Shown: positions 33,995 through 42,522 of the stretch, in pieces
Position numbering within the stretch: the first letter of the stretch is position 1
Layout: every line of letters begins with the position of its first letter
Source of the DNA: Saprospiraceae bacterium
GTDB lineage: Bacteria > Bacteroidota > Bacteroidia > Chitinophagales > Saprospiraceae
NCBI GenBank assembly: GCA_020630735.1
Contig: JAHDIP010000022.1
Location: 1 to 45,274, forward strand
Length of the DNA: 45,274 bases
Direction: 5' to 3'
Program-made: the position numbers and the translations under genes
The notes under the pieces: generated by a model
Database searches by the model: none
Seen by the model: only the letters and a program-made list of their open reading frames with translations
Told to the model about the DNA's origin: nothing

Positions 33995-35902
33995 TTATCC
34001 ATTCATAGAAGCTAAGAACTCGTCATTACTTGTAGTGTGCAACATACGTTTTCTCAAGAAATTCATTGCTTCGTCTGGTTTCATATCTGCTAAGTGGTTA
34101 CGTAAGATAAACATACGTTGAAGTGTATCTTTATCAAGCAACAAGTCTTCTCGACGAGTACTTGACTTTGTAAGGTCGATAGCTGGATACATACGCTTGT
34201 TCGCCAAAGAACGATCCAATTGTAACTCCATGTTACCAGTACCTTTAAATTCTTCGAAGATAACACTATCCATTTTAGAACCTGTATCAATTAAGGCAGT
34301 TGCTAAAATAGTTAATGAGCCACCATTTTCGATATTTCTCGCTGCACCGAAGAATTTTTTAGGTTTATGTAAAGCGTTCGCTTCAACACCACCCGATAAT
34401 ACTTTTCCGCTTGCAGGCGCAACAGTGTTGTATGCTCTTGCCAAACGAGTAATAGAGTCCAATAAGATGACAACATCATGACCACACTCAACCAATCGCT
34501 TTGCTTTTTCTAAAACAATATTAGCTACTCTTACATGGTTATCAGCTGGTTCGTCAAAAGTAGAAGCGACAACTTCCGCATTAACTGAACGTTTCATATC
34601 TGTTACCTCTTCAGGACGTTCGTCTATTAATAAGACGATCATATAACATTCAGGGTGATTTTTTGCGATAGAGTTCGCAACATCTTTTAGTAAGAATGTT
34701 TTACCTGTTTTAGGTTGTGCTACAATTAGACCACGTTGTCCCTTACCAAGTGGCGTAAATAAGTCAATCATACGATTGCCATAATCTTTACTATTTGGTG
34801 TAGTAAGCGTAAATTTCTCACGAGGGAAAAGAGGTGTTAAATAATCAAAAGGAACACGATCTCTAACATCATTAGGTTCTAACCCATTAATACGAGAGAC
34901 TCTTAGTAGTGCAAAATATTTTTCACCTTCTTTAGGTGGACGAATGGCACCTTTGACTGTATCTCCAGTTCGTAACCCAAAAAGCTTTATTTGAGAAGGA
35001 GAAACATAAATATCATCTGGAGAAGTAAGATAGTTGTAGTCAGCAGAACGAAGGAAACCATAGCCATCAGGCATCATCTCTAAAATACCTTCACCTTCAA
35101 TTATACCATCTAATTCAATATTAAATTTAGGTGTTTCAGGTTCGGAATTTCTATCTCTGTCTCTATCCCGATCTCTGTCTCTATCCCGATCTCTATCATC
35201 ATAACGATCTCTTCTAGAATCTCTTCTACTATCTCTGTCTCTATCATCGTAACGATCTCTTCTAGAATCTCTTCTACTATCTCTGTCTCTATCATCATAA
35301 CGCTCTCTTCTAGAATCTCTCCGTGAGTCCCTTCTATCCCGATCTCTGTCTCTATCATCATAACGCTCTCTTCTTCTGTCGTCATAACGGTCACCACGGT
35401 CTCTGTCTCTATCTCTATCATCATAACGGTCTCTTCGATCACTTCTTCGATCATCATATCGATCATCCTTTCTACGAACTACTACTTTTTCTTTAGGGCT
35501 ATCCTCTTCCTCTTCGTAATCTTCCTCCTCGTCTTCTTCATCTTCCTCCTCTTCATCTTCGTCTTCGTCTTCGTCATCTTCGTATTCTTCCTCAGGAACG
35601 ATTAGGTCATCTTCGTCTTCTTCCTCATCTTCTTCCTCATCTTCCTCTTCACTATTATTGCTACTAGCATTACGAGTGTGTTCTGAATATTCAGAAGCAC
35701 TTACTTTTTTGCGAGTTCTTTTCTTTTTTGGTGAGTCTACAACTTGTTCCTCTTCTTCTTCATTATCTTCTGACTGAGAGTCTAAGATTTGATCAATCAA
35801 ATCTTTTTTATTGAATTTTCTCCAGCCCTTTATTTTTCGTTCTTCGGCGATTTGCTTTAACTCTGTTAATAGCATTTCGTTTAACTGCAGTATATCATAC
35901 AT
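33995..35902 (-). CDS. rho: Transcription termination factor Rho with a long charged disordered insertion
   Basis: The 635-residue hexameric RNA helicase ends untranslated transcripts. It has a Rho N-terminal SAP-like domain (1-44), a disordered region (45-258), a cold-shock RNA-binding domain (262-345, RNP1 YGFLRS 281-286), and the ATPase core with Walker A AQPKTGKT (395-402), Walker B VVILLDS, and the Q and R loop regions [27 protein letters not shown]. Typical Rho is about 420 residues; the extra about 210 consist of an acidic block (84-134, nearly all D and E) and an Arg/Asp-repeat block (143-251, RYDDRDRDS units). Insertions at this place are known in Bacteroidota Rho, and in Bacteroides one was reported to drive phase separation; the same role is an inference here. 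The gene is monocistronic with its own terminator and a long upstream region. Confidence 0.96.
   Translation of the reverse strand: MYDILQLNEMLLTELKQIAEERKIKGWRKFNKKDLIDQILDSQSEDNEEEEEQVVDSPKKKRTRKKVSASEYSEHTRNASSNNSEEEDEEEDEEEDEDDLIVPEEEYEDDEDEDEDEEEEDEEDEEEDYEEEEDSPKEKVVVRRKDDRYDDRRSDRRDRYDDRDRDRDRGDRYDDRRRERYDDRDRDRDRRDSRRDSRRERYDDRDRDSRRDSRRDRYDDRDRDSRRDSRRDRYDDRDRDRDRDRDRDRDRNSEPETPKFNIELDGIIEGEGILEMMPDGYGFLRSADYNYLTSPDDIYVSPSQIKLFGLRTGDTVKGAIRPPKEGEKYFALLRVSRINGLEPNDVRDRVPFDYLTPLFPREKFTLTTPNSKDYGNRMIDLFTPLGKGQRGLIVAQPKTGKTFLLKDVANSIAKNHPECYMIVLLIDERPEEVTDMKRSVNAEVVASTFDEPADNHVRVANIVLEKAKRLVECGHDVVILLDSITRLARAYNTVAPASGKVLSGGVEANALHKPKKFFGAARNIENGGSLTILATALIDTGSKMDSVIFEEFKGTGNMELQLDRSLANKRMYPAIDLTKSSTRREDLLLDKDTLQRMFILRNHLADMKPDEAMNFLRKRMLHTTSNDEFLASMNG
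35150..35476 (-). repeat. Coding repeat ([13 protein letters not shown] units) within rho
   Basis: This stretch is built from CGATCT/CTCTGT/CTATC motifs and encodes alternating Arg and Asp with Tyr-Asp-Asp and Ser-Arg-Arg inserts. Two consecutive nearly identical 48-base units (starting at 35203 and 35251, the next beginning at 35299) each encode 16 residues; shorter RD dipeptide runs flank them. Tandem units of this kind can expand or contract in length. Confidence 0.85.
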
Positions 35903-36428
35903 ACGGTATATTACTTTTAATTTTAGATTAGACTTAATTTTTTATGGGAAGCACATATTATTGTTATGAATAACGTGTTTTTGTTATTTTCTCCCTTATT
36001 GGCTTTGTTATTTTGCGGAATTAAAAAAGTGGGGATTACATCATATTTGCGTATGAAAGTGACACCTTGTATCTATAAAATTATTCTAGAAACCCTTAAA
36101 AAACAACAAAATTAAATGATATAAGTTTACTGCGGGAATTTAGAAGGAATTGATTTTATAACATCTTTCGAATGATGTATCTCTTGTATTGAAATCAGGT
36201 GTGCCTTTTTCCGTTAACGCAAAAATACGTTTTATTTTTCAATTCAAATAGTATCTTTGCAAAAAAAAAGTCAGAATCTTATAATTCAAGCACTTTTCGG
36301 GAATTTTATATGACTTTTTTATGTAATAACTTATCAGAAGTTATGCCAACTTGCACTAAATGCTACAAAAAATAGTATTTAATAAGAATATTTTATAGCT
36401 ATTATACATTTTTTAAAACGTAAAATTC
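35903..36428. promoter_or_regulatory. rho-serS divergent intergenic region with candidate promoter
   Basis: This 526-base AT-rich gap has no supportable gene. TATCTTTG at 36252-36259 (plus) is an exact -7 match, 170 bases before serS, and a TTTT-rich -33 region precedes it. On the minus strand TAATTTTG at 36107-36114 could be a -7 element for rho, leaving a leader of about 200 bases, but has no clear -33. Neither leader shows a riboswitch or T-box pattern that I can recognise. Confidence 0.45.
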
Positions 36429-37706
36429 ATGCTCTTAGTACCTTTTATTAGAGAAAATAAAAACCTAGTTATCGAAGGTTTAAAAAAAAGAAACTATTCT
36501 GATAACGATTTAGGTGTAATAGATGATGTTATTGCACTAGATGATAAACGAAAAAATACACAGACTAAACTAGATAGTCTGTTAGCTCAAACCAACACAT
36601 TGTCCAAACAAATTGGTGGTTTATACAAAGAAGGTAAAAGAGAAGAAGCAGATACTTTGAAAACGGAAGTAGCTAGTATAAAAGAACAAAGTAAAAAGCT
36701 GCAAGAAGAAATGTCTACGACAAAAGAAAAGTTAGAAGAGTTGTTACTAGGCATTCCTAATATTCCACATCCATCTGTTCCTTTTGGAAAGTCTGATGAA
36801 GAGAATGAAGTTTTTCAAGAATGGTCAGGTAGTATGCCTGAATTAGGAGAAGACGCATTAGCGCACTGGGATTTAGCTAAAAAATATAATCTAATTGATT
36901 TTGAGCTAGGGGTAAAAATAACAGGAGCTGGTTTTCCTCTTTTTAGAGGAAAAGGTTCTAAGTTACAACGTGCACTAATCAATTTTTTCTTAGACGAAGC
37001 GCATGAAGCTGGCTACGAAGAAATTATTCCTCCGCTATTGGTCAATGAAGCTTCTGCACGAGGTACTGGTCAAATACCTGACAAAGAGGGGCAGATGTAT
37101 TATGCAGAAAAAGATGATCTTTATTTGATTCCTACAGCAGAAGTACCAGTGACAAACATCTTAAGAGATGTTATTTTGGATGAAGGAGACTTCCCGATTC
37201 AGTATACTGGATATACACCTTGTTTTAGAAGAGAAGCAGGTGCTTACGGAAAAGATGTAAGAGGATTAAATCGTGTACATCAATTTGATAAGGTTGAAAT
37301 CGTACATGTTCAACATCCTGATAAATCACATGATACATTGATGGGAATGTTAAAGCATGTGGAAGGACTTTTGCAAAAATTAGAATTGCCTTACCGTATT
37401 CTTCGTTTATGTGGTGGTGACTTAGGGGCAGCTTCTGCACTGACATTTGATTTCGAAGTGTATTCTGCTGCACAAAAAAGATGGTTAGAAGTCAGTTCTG
37501 TTTCTAATTTCGAAACCTATCAAAGTAATCGAATGAAACTTCGTTTCAGAGATGGGAAAACAACAAGATTGGCACATACGCTTAATGGTAGTGCTTTAGC
37601 TTTAGCTCGTATTGTTGCTGCCTTGTTAGAAAACAACCAAAGTACAGAAGGTATTCGTATTCCAAAAGCATTACAATCTTATACTCGATTCGATATTATT
37701 AAATAG
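36429..37706 (+). CDS. serS: Seryl-tRNA synthetase
   Basis: This cytoplasmic class II synthetase charges tRNA-Ser with serine. The 425-residue product has the N-terminal antiparallel coiled coil that reads the tRNA extra arm (about 30-105, rich in K, E and Q), LGIPNIPHPSVPFG before the core, motif 1 in the KGSKLQRALINFFLD region, motif 2 PCFRREAGAYGKDVRGLNRVHQF (about 259-281), and motif 3 LNGSALALARIVAALLENNQ (about 390-409). Serine-binding TAEVP (about 236-240) is also present. Length is normal. It is probably transcribed alone from the candidate promoter at 36252, and no terminator was identified after it. The 159 bases that follow contain nothing clear. Confidence 0.96.
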   Translation: MLLVPFIRENKNLVIEGLKKRNYSDNDLGVIDDVIALDDKRKNTQTKLDSLLAQTNTLSKQIGGLYKEGKREEADTLKTEVASIKEQSKKLQEEMSTTKEKLEELLLGIPNIPHPSVPFGKSDEENEVFQEWSGSMPELGEDALAHWDLAKKYNLIDFELGVKITGAGFPLFRGKGSKLQRALINFFLDEAHEAGYEEIIPPLLVNEASARGTGQIPDKEGQMYYAEKDDLYLIPTAEVPVTNILRDVILDEGDFPIQYTGYTPCFRREAGAYGKDVRGLNRVHQFDKVEIVHVQHPDKSHDTLMGMLKHVEGLLQKLELPYRILRLCGGDLGAASALTFDFEVYSAAQKRWLEVSSVSNFETYQSNRMKLRFRDGKTTRLAHTLNGSALALARIVAALLENNQSTEGIRIPKALQSYTRFDIIK

Positions 37707-37865
37707 TGGCTTCAAATTTGTTGTTTTTCTTCGTATGCTATTATTTTTAATATTAGCATTTACTTAACAATTTTGTAAGTGACATATGATGACCTAAGTA
37801 GTCTTAATAAATAGAGTAGATGAAAATATCTGCTTACACATTTAATAAAATAAAACGATAATATC

Positions 37866-38567
37866 ATGTACGGTGGTTTTATGATTATAACCTTGATAAT
37901 GGGTGCTATTGGCGGTTTAGTTGGTAAAGTACTGCAAAGTAGAATGACTAAATATGCTCAAACTCCCATTCAGTCGGGTGTTTCAGGTAAAGAAGTAGCA
38001 CAACAAATGTTACAACATTATGGAATACATGACGTACAGGTTGTAGAAGGACAAGGTTTTTTAACCGATCACTACAATCCTAAAACAAAAGTAGTATCGC
38101 TTAGTCCGCCTATTTATCAAGGGCAAACAGTGGCAGCGGTAGCAGTAGCAGCTCACGAAGTGGGGCATGCTGTTCAACATGCAGAAGCATATGGCTTTTT
38201 ACAAATGCGCTCTGCAATTGTTCCTTTAGTACAATTTTCAAGTAAGTTTCAACAATTTGCTTTGATGGGAGCTTTTATGACTGTAGGAGCCGGATCAACA
38301 TTCGGAGATATGGCAATGCTTGCTTGTATTGGCCTCTTTGCAATTACAGCCTTATTTAGCTTAATTACTTTACCTGTAGAGTTTGATGCAAGTAAACGAG
38401 GTCTAGCTTATATAGATAATGCAGGCATTGTACAAGGGGAAGAATATACTGGTGCTAAGGATGGTTTGAAATGGGCCGCTATGACTTATGTAGCAGCAGC
38501 ATTATCGGCAATTGTCATGGTACTTTATTTAGTAATGCGTTTTGCTGGGAACAATAGAAGACGATAA
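37866..38567 (+). CDS. Membrane zinc metallopeptidase, YugP family
   Basis: The 233-residue product belongs to the family of neutral zinc peptidases containing B. subtilis YugP. An N-terminal membrane segment (about 4-21) precedes the metal-binding HEVGH motif (H97, E98, H101) in AVAAHEVGHAVQHAEAYGF. A probable third ligand lies in LPVEFDASKRG. Two or three more hydrophobic helices (about 133-175, 205-225) anchor it. The catalytic site faces an uncertain side and the substrate is unknown. Size and motif order are typical for the family. It is followed by a terminator, so it is a single unit. Confidence 0.9.
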   Translation: MYGGFMIITLIMGAIGGLVGKVLQSRMTKYAQTPIQSGVSGKEVAQQMLQHYGIHDVQVVEGQGFLTDHYNPKTKVVSLSPPIYQGQTVAAVAVAAHEVGHAVQHAEAYGFLQMRSAIVPLVQFSSKFQQFALMGAFMTVGAGSTFGDMAMLACIGLFAITALFSLITLPVEFDASKRGLAYIDNAGIVQGEEYTGAKDGLKWAAMTYVAAALSAIVMVLYLVMRFAGNNRRR

Positions 38568-38595
38568 GAGATTAAAAATATTTTTAATAAGATAG

Positions 38596-38633
38596 GGCAG
38601 AAGATTGTTTTTATAAGAATCTTCTGCCTTTTT
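38596..38633 (+). terminator. Intrinsic terminator of the YugP-type gene
   Basis: An 11-bp perfect stem (38596-38606 and 38618-38628, 11-base loop) is followed by TTTTTGTTTT. It lies 28 bases after the stop codon. Confidence 0.85.
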
Positions 38634-38660
38634 GTTTTGAAAATTTTGATAACGGCACAT

Positions 38661-38722
38661 TTTACGTTATTTTAGCAGCCCGAAATCAAACAAGTTTTTC
38701 ACATAATATTTTTACGTTATTT
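38661..38722 (+). repeat. 13-base direct repeat before the PIN/NYN-like gene
   Basis: TTTTACGTTATTT occurs at 38661-38673 and again at 38710-38722, the second copy ending two bases before the ATG at 38725. Spacing is 49 bases start to start. It could be an operator pair or promoter-derived duplication; AT-richness makes chance possible. Confidence 0.4.
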
Positions 38723-38724
38723 AC

Positions 38725-39426
38725 ATGAATACACAAACTCGCAGATATATTTTTATTGACTTCGAGGATCTGAAAAAAGTGAAGTTCAAAAAACTTGAAA
38801 AAGTTTGCGATAAATTGTTTATTCTAATAACTTCAGAAGAACGATATATCCCTTTCGAATTAGTCCAGCAAATGCAAAAAATTGGGAAAGGAGTGAAGTG
38901 GATTCTAGTAGATGACCAAATGGATAAAAATGTGAATTATCACATTTGCTTCTTGATGGGACGTTTACACCAAAAGGTAAATAGCGATATCGAATTTGCC
39001 ATTTTATCAAATGATAAAGCCTTTGATCCAATCGTAAATTTTATTAATAATTGTGGACGAAGTTGTTTGCGTGTAAAACGCAAAAAAAACAAACAAGAAA
39101 GAGAAAAAGTAGAGGTGACAACTCCAGCCACCTATGTCGACTCAGAAGGTAATATTGAAGAACCAGAATTTTTGAATGATCAACCTTCGCACCACATCAT
39201 TGAGGGTAGATTCGACGACCAGCTCATAAAAGAAACAGCAAAAGAAACAGTAAATCGACTAGTGCGTTCTGGCAATCGTCCTTCTGATGTGTTAATGCTT
39301 AAAAATTACATTCTTCTACATAATCAAGAATTGACTACCAATGGTGGTATAGATAAGATCATCAAAGAATTAGAAGTAAGTAATGAAATCGAAATTAATG
39401 AAGGCGAAGTGATATATAATTTTTAA
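38725..39426 (+). CDS. PIN/NYN-like nuclease-fold protein
   Basis: The 233-residue cytoplasmic product resembles small Bacteroidota proteins of the PIN-like superfamily. The pattern is YIFIDFEDLK (D12, E14), then NVNYHICFLMGRL (about 69-81), then FAILSNDKAFDPIVNFINNCG (91-111, D97 and D101). In relatives I recall, the middle motif has an aspartate where this protein has N71, so one acidic residue of the metal site may be lost. A basic stretch (KRKKNKQEREK) and an acidic linker lead to a C-terminal helical region (about 178-233) that may be a winged-helix-like nucleic-acid binding part. It could act on RNA, but activity is not proven by sequence. It sits alone, 72 bases before frr. Confidence 0.65.
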   Translation: MNTQTRRYIFIDFEDLKKVKFKKLEKVCDKLFILITSEERYIPFELVQQMQKIGKGVKWILVDDQMDKNVNYHICFLMGRLHQKVNSDIEFAILSNDKAFDPIVNFINNCGRSCLRVKRKKNKQEREKVEVTTPATYVDSEGNIEEPEFLNDQPSHHIIEGRFDDQLIKETAKETVNRLVRSGNRPSDVLMLKNYILLHNQELTTNGGIDKIIKELEVSNEIEINEGEVIYNF

Positions 39427-39498
39427 GCTATATTTAACGTTGATTACTTGTTTACCTTAAGACCTCACAATAACTATTATTAATTAAATAAATAAATC

Positions 39499-40062
39499 AT
39501 GGAAGAAGATATTAGTTCTTATTTGAGTAACTCAAAAAAGTTAATGAACGACGCTATTGATAGACTCCAAAGAGAATTGGTAAAAATTAGAGCAGGAAAA
39601 GCTTCTCCTGCCATGCTTGATGGCCTCAAAGTAGACTACTACGGTACACCTACTGCGATCACACAAGTAGCAAATGTAAGTGCTTCTGACTCTAAGACGA
39701 TTACGATTCAACCTTGGGAGAAAACAATGTTGGGACCTATCGAACAATCTATCTTTGCTGCCAACTTGGGAATTACACCTATGAATGATGGCGAAACAGT
39801 TCGCATCGTTATTCCTCCATTGACTGAGGAACGAAGAAAAGATTTAGTAAAACAATCCAAAACTTATGGAGAAGATGCTAAAGTTAGTATCCGAAATGTA
39901 CGCCAAAAAGCAATGGATTTTATCAAGAAGGAAGTGAAAGCAGGTTTCCCTGAAGATGCAGGTAAGCGTAAAGAGGATGAAGTTCAAGGAATGGTGAAAA
40001 GCTATAATGAAAAAATTACTAAGCTTATCGAAGCTAAGGAAAAAGATATCATGACTATTTAA
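39499..40062 (+). CDS. frr: Ribosome recycling factor
   Basis: The 187-residue product, with EF-G, splits post-termination ribosomes. It has the family's three-helix bundle and compact second domain: LQRELVKIRAGKASPAMLDGLKVDYYGTPT (about 22-51), ITIQPWEKTMLGPIEQSI (about 70-87), GITPMNDGETVRIVIPPLTEERRKDLVK, and a C-terminal helix ending in MKSYNEKITKLIEAKEKDIMTI-like sequence. Length is normal. pyrH, its usual partner, is absent. An intrinsic terminator follows. Confidence 0.96.
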   Translation: MEEDISSYLSNSKKLMNDAIDRLQRELVKIRAGKASPAMLDGLKVDYYGTPTAITQVANVSASDSKTITIQPWEKTMLGPIEQSIFAANLGITPMNDGETVRIVIPPLTEERRKDLVKQSKTYGEDAKVSIRNVRQKAMDFIKKEVKAGFPEDAGKRKEDEVQGMVKSYNEKITKLIEAKEKDIMTI

Positions 40063-40087
40063 AATCAATTGATTTTTTGTGTCTACT

Positions 40088-40126
40088 AAAAGCAGAGGTT
40101 AACTACGTGTTGCCTCTGCTTTTTTG
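40088..40126 (+). terminator. Intrinsic terminator of frr
   Basis: An 11-bp perfect stem (40088-40098 and 40113-40123, 14-base loop) is followed by further Ts, 25 bases after the frr stop. Confidence 0.85.
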
Positions 40127-40229
40127 CTTTTGCAAAACGTGTTTGTCTAATAAAATACCATTGCTGTAGTGTGCTATTATTCTATTACTTTTTTGTGGAA
40201 AAGTATTAATGAAGGGGCGGCGTTTTTAG

Positions 40230-40237
40230 TATTTTTG
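40230..40237 (+). promoter_or_regulatory. Candidate -7 element of the DadA-like gene
   Basis: TATTTTTG matches TAnnTTTG and lies 16 bases before the ATG at 40254, giving a very short leader. No TTTG is seen at the expected -33 distance. Confidence 0.4.
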
Positions 40238-40253
40238 TAATTAAATAATAAAC

Positions 40254-41498
40254 ATGAAGACAATTATTATCGGAGGAGGAATCATTGGCTTAACAACTGC
40301 TTATTATCTACAGCAAGATGGGCACGAGGTTATTGTTTTGGATAAAAGTGATCTGAAAGATGGTTGTTCATATGGGAATGCAGGTATGATTGTGCCCAGT
40401 CATTTTATTCCATTAGCTGCTCCAGGTGTTATTGCTCAGGGTATAAAGTGGATGTTTAATGCCGAAAGCCCTTTTTATGTTCGACCACGTATTAGCCTCG
40501 ATTTGTTGAGTTGGGGATTAAAGTTTTACAAGGCTTCTTCTGCTAATCATGTAAAAGCCTCGATGCCTGTCCTTCGAGATTTTAACTTATTGAGCAAACA
40601 ATTATTTCAGGAACTAGCAACTCAAGAACAGTTTAATTTTGCTTTTGAAGAACGAGGATTGATGATGCTTTATAATACGACAAAAGCGGAAGAAGAAGAA
40701 TTACATGTTGCCGAACTTGCTAACAAACTCGGCATCGAAGCAAAACCATTAAATACATTGGAGTTACAAGCGATGGAACCTGAAGCAAAAGTTATAGCGA
40801 AGGGTGGTGTATTTTATCCTGGTGATGCGCATCTTTCACCAGCATCTTTAATCCAATGCCTGAAAAATTATTTAAAAGCAAATGGAGTTCAACTATTATC
40901 CCAACAAGAAGTTACTTCGTTTACTTTTTCGAAAGAAAAAATATCTCAAGTCCATACCACCCAAAAGAGTTTCGAGGCAGACGAAGTAATAATTGCTTCA
41001 GGATCTTGGTCTCGGGAACTAGGAAAATTATTAAAAATTAATATCCCGCTACAAGCAGGAAAAGGCTATAGTATCACCTTAAATAAGCCAGTTAAGCAAA
41101 TGCGGATTCCATCAATTTTAGCGGAAGCAAAAGTAGCCGTTACGCCTATGCAAGATACCTTACGTTTTGCGGGTACTATGGAAATTACAGGTATAGACTT
41201 ATCGATTAATCAACGCAGAGTGCAAGGCATTCTAAAATCAATTCCTGAATACTTACCCGATTACCAAATCAAATTACCTGAAAATAAAAATATATGGAGT
41301 GGTCTACGACCTTGTTCGCCCGATGGTTTACCCTATGTTGGTCGATCTAATCGGTTTAAAAATGTAACTATTGCAACAGGACATGCAATGATGGGGCTAA
41401 GCCTTGCTCCTGCCACAGGAAAGCTCGTTAGTGAAATTATTTCTAAAAAGAAAACCTCTATCGAGACAAAAATGTTAAGTCCAAATCGTTATAAGTAG
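40254..41498 (+). CDS. FAD-dependent D-amino-acid dehydrogenase, DadA family
   Basis: The 414-residue product is a DAO-type flavoenzyme: the N-terminal dinucleotide-binding motif IIIGGGIIGLTTAYYL (4-19) with the acidic strand end VLDKSD, SYGNAGMIVPSHFIPLAAPG (39-58) typical of DadA, a central ALSPASLIQ-like segment (AHLSPASL), and a C-terminal FAD contact WSGLRPCSPDGLPYVGRS with GHAMMGLSLAPATGKLVSE. DadA oxidises D-amino acids to 2-oxo acids, passing electrons to the respiratory chain. Related proteins act on D-hydroxyproline, so the substrate is open. No signal peptide is present, so it would be cytoplasmic or peripheral at the inner membrane. No alanine or proline catabolic genes adjoin it; the murF-alr racemase is 30 kb away and need not be linked. 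Confidence 0.88.
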   Translation: MKTIIIGGGIIGLTTAYYLQQDGHEVIVLDKSDLKDGCSYGNAGMIVPSHFIPLAAPGVIAQGIKWMFNAESPFYVRPRISLDLLSWGLKFYKASSANHVKASMPVLRDFNLLSKQLFQELATQEQFNFAFEERGLMMLYNTTKAEEEELHVAELANKLGIEAKPLNTLELQAMEPEAKVIAKGGVFYPGDAHLSPASLIQCLKNYLKANGVQLLSQQEVTSFTFSKEKISQVHTTQKSFEADEVIIASGSWSRELGKLLKINIPLQAGKGYSITLNKPVKQMRIPSILAEAKVAVTPMQDTLRFAGTMEITGIDLSINQRRVQGILKSIPEYLPDYQIKLPENKNIWSGLRPCSPDGLPYVGRSNRFKNVTIATGHAMMGLSLAPATGKLVSEIISKKKTSIETKMLSPNRYK

Positions 41499-41598
41499 AA
41501 AAGAAGTTTACAAGTCATTTACATCAAAGTGAAACTTACTATTGGTATCCAAAATTTACTTATTTTTACAATTCTTTAATTTTAAATAAAAAACAGAT

Positions 41599-42495
41599 AT
41601 GAAGCATCTACTTTTATGTTGTCTGATAATGAGTTCAACGATTCTTTGGGCTCAAAAAACAATTGAGGTTGCTCCTCTGCCAAGTGAAGAAGAACAGGTC
41701 ATTAAAGTCATTGATAAATTATTCGACTCTATGCGAGCAGGTGATGGAAAAGCACTTAAGGGCTTATTTAGAGAAGATGCGACCATGAAAACGGTTCGGA
41801 AAATAGATAATAAATTATCTATCCTTGAAGGTAATGTTGAGGATTTTATGAAAGTAGTAAGCGAGCCTCATGATAAAGTTTTTGATGAAAAAATTTGGTC
41901 GTATGATGTCAGAATAGACGGAGCTTTGGCTACTGTTTGGACAGACTATACATTCTTCCTAGGAGACGAAATGCGTCATTGTGGTATTAATACATTTCAG
42001 CTGATAAAAGGGAGGAAAGGTTGGCAAATAATGGATATAACAGATACCAGAAGAAAGGAAAAATGTATCACAGAATCTGATCCAGAGAAAGAAGTCAACG
42101 AATTTGTAGATGCATGGCACAAAGCAGCTGCTACTGCCGATGGTACTACATTTTTTAGAAGTATGGATAAGGATTGTATCTACATCGGTACAGATGCTTC
42201 TGAAAGATGGGAGCGTGACGAAATGCAAAAATGGGCAAAACCTTATTTTCAGAAAGATTCAGCTTGGGACTTTACAGCAACCAAACGAGATGTTTATTTT
42301 TCAGATGATGGTGTTTACGCTTGGTTCGAAGAATCATTAGATACTTGGATGGGTGTTTGCCGTGGTTCTGGAGTATTGAAAAAAACAAAAAATGGTTGGA
42401 AGTTTAAACATTACCACTTGTCTGTTACCGTTCCAAATGATGTTGTAAAAGATTTCATTAGTCTGGTATCAAAATATGAGGAAGGAAAAAAGTAG
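41599..42495 (+). CDS. Exported protein with two tandem NTF2/SnoaL-like domains
   Basis: The 298-residue product has a signal peptide (1-19, ending LWAQ). Two cone-shaped NTF2-like domains follow: about 30-155 (EEQVIKVIDKLFDSMRAGD, LATVWTDYTFFLG, GWQIMDITDTR) and about 160-290 (VNEFVDAWHKAAATADGTTF, VYAWFEESLD, GWKFKHYHLSVTVPND). The pattern resembles DUF4440 and SnoaL-like folds, which bind small ligands or act as hydrolases or isomerases; here I see no specific catalytic set. The duplicated order points to internal duplication with divergence. It precedes a TonB receptor by 27 bases and a TMEM220-like protein beyond, so all three are probably co-transcribed and may share a substrate. Ligand and role are unknown. 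Confidence 0.75.
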   Translation: MKHLLLCCLIMSSTILWAQKTIEVAPLPSEEEQVIKVIDKLFDSMRAGDGKALKGLFREDATMKTVRKIDNKLSILEGNVEDFMKVVSEPHDKVFDEKIWSYDVRIDGALATVWTDYTFFLGDEMRHCGINTFQLIKGRKGWQIMDITDTRRKEKCITESDPEKEVNEFVDAWHKAAATADGTTFFRSMDKDCIYIGTDASERWERDEMQKWAKPYFQKDSAWDFTATKRDVYFSDDGVYAWFEESLDTWMGVCRGSGVLKKTKNGWKFKHYHLSVTVPNDVVKDFISLVSKYEEGKK

Positions 42496-42522
42496 TTTTA
42501 TTGCTCGTAAAAAATAACAATA

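Noticed and set aside
35110-35466. 118-residue frame rich in Glu, Ile, Met and Thr on the minus strand inside rho
   Set aside because: It is the shifted frame of the Arg/Asp repeat; repetitive DNA keeps several frames open.
35150-35476. CRISPR-like array suggested by regularly spaced repeats
   Set aside because: The repeats are contiguous, without unique spacers, and code in frame for part of Rho.
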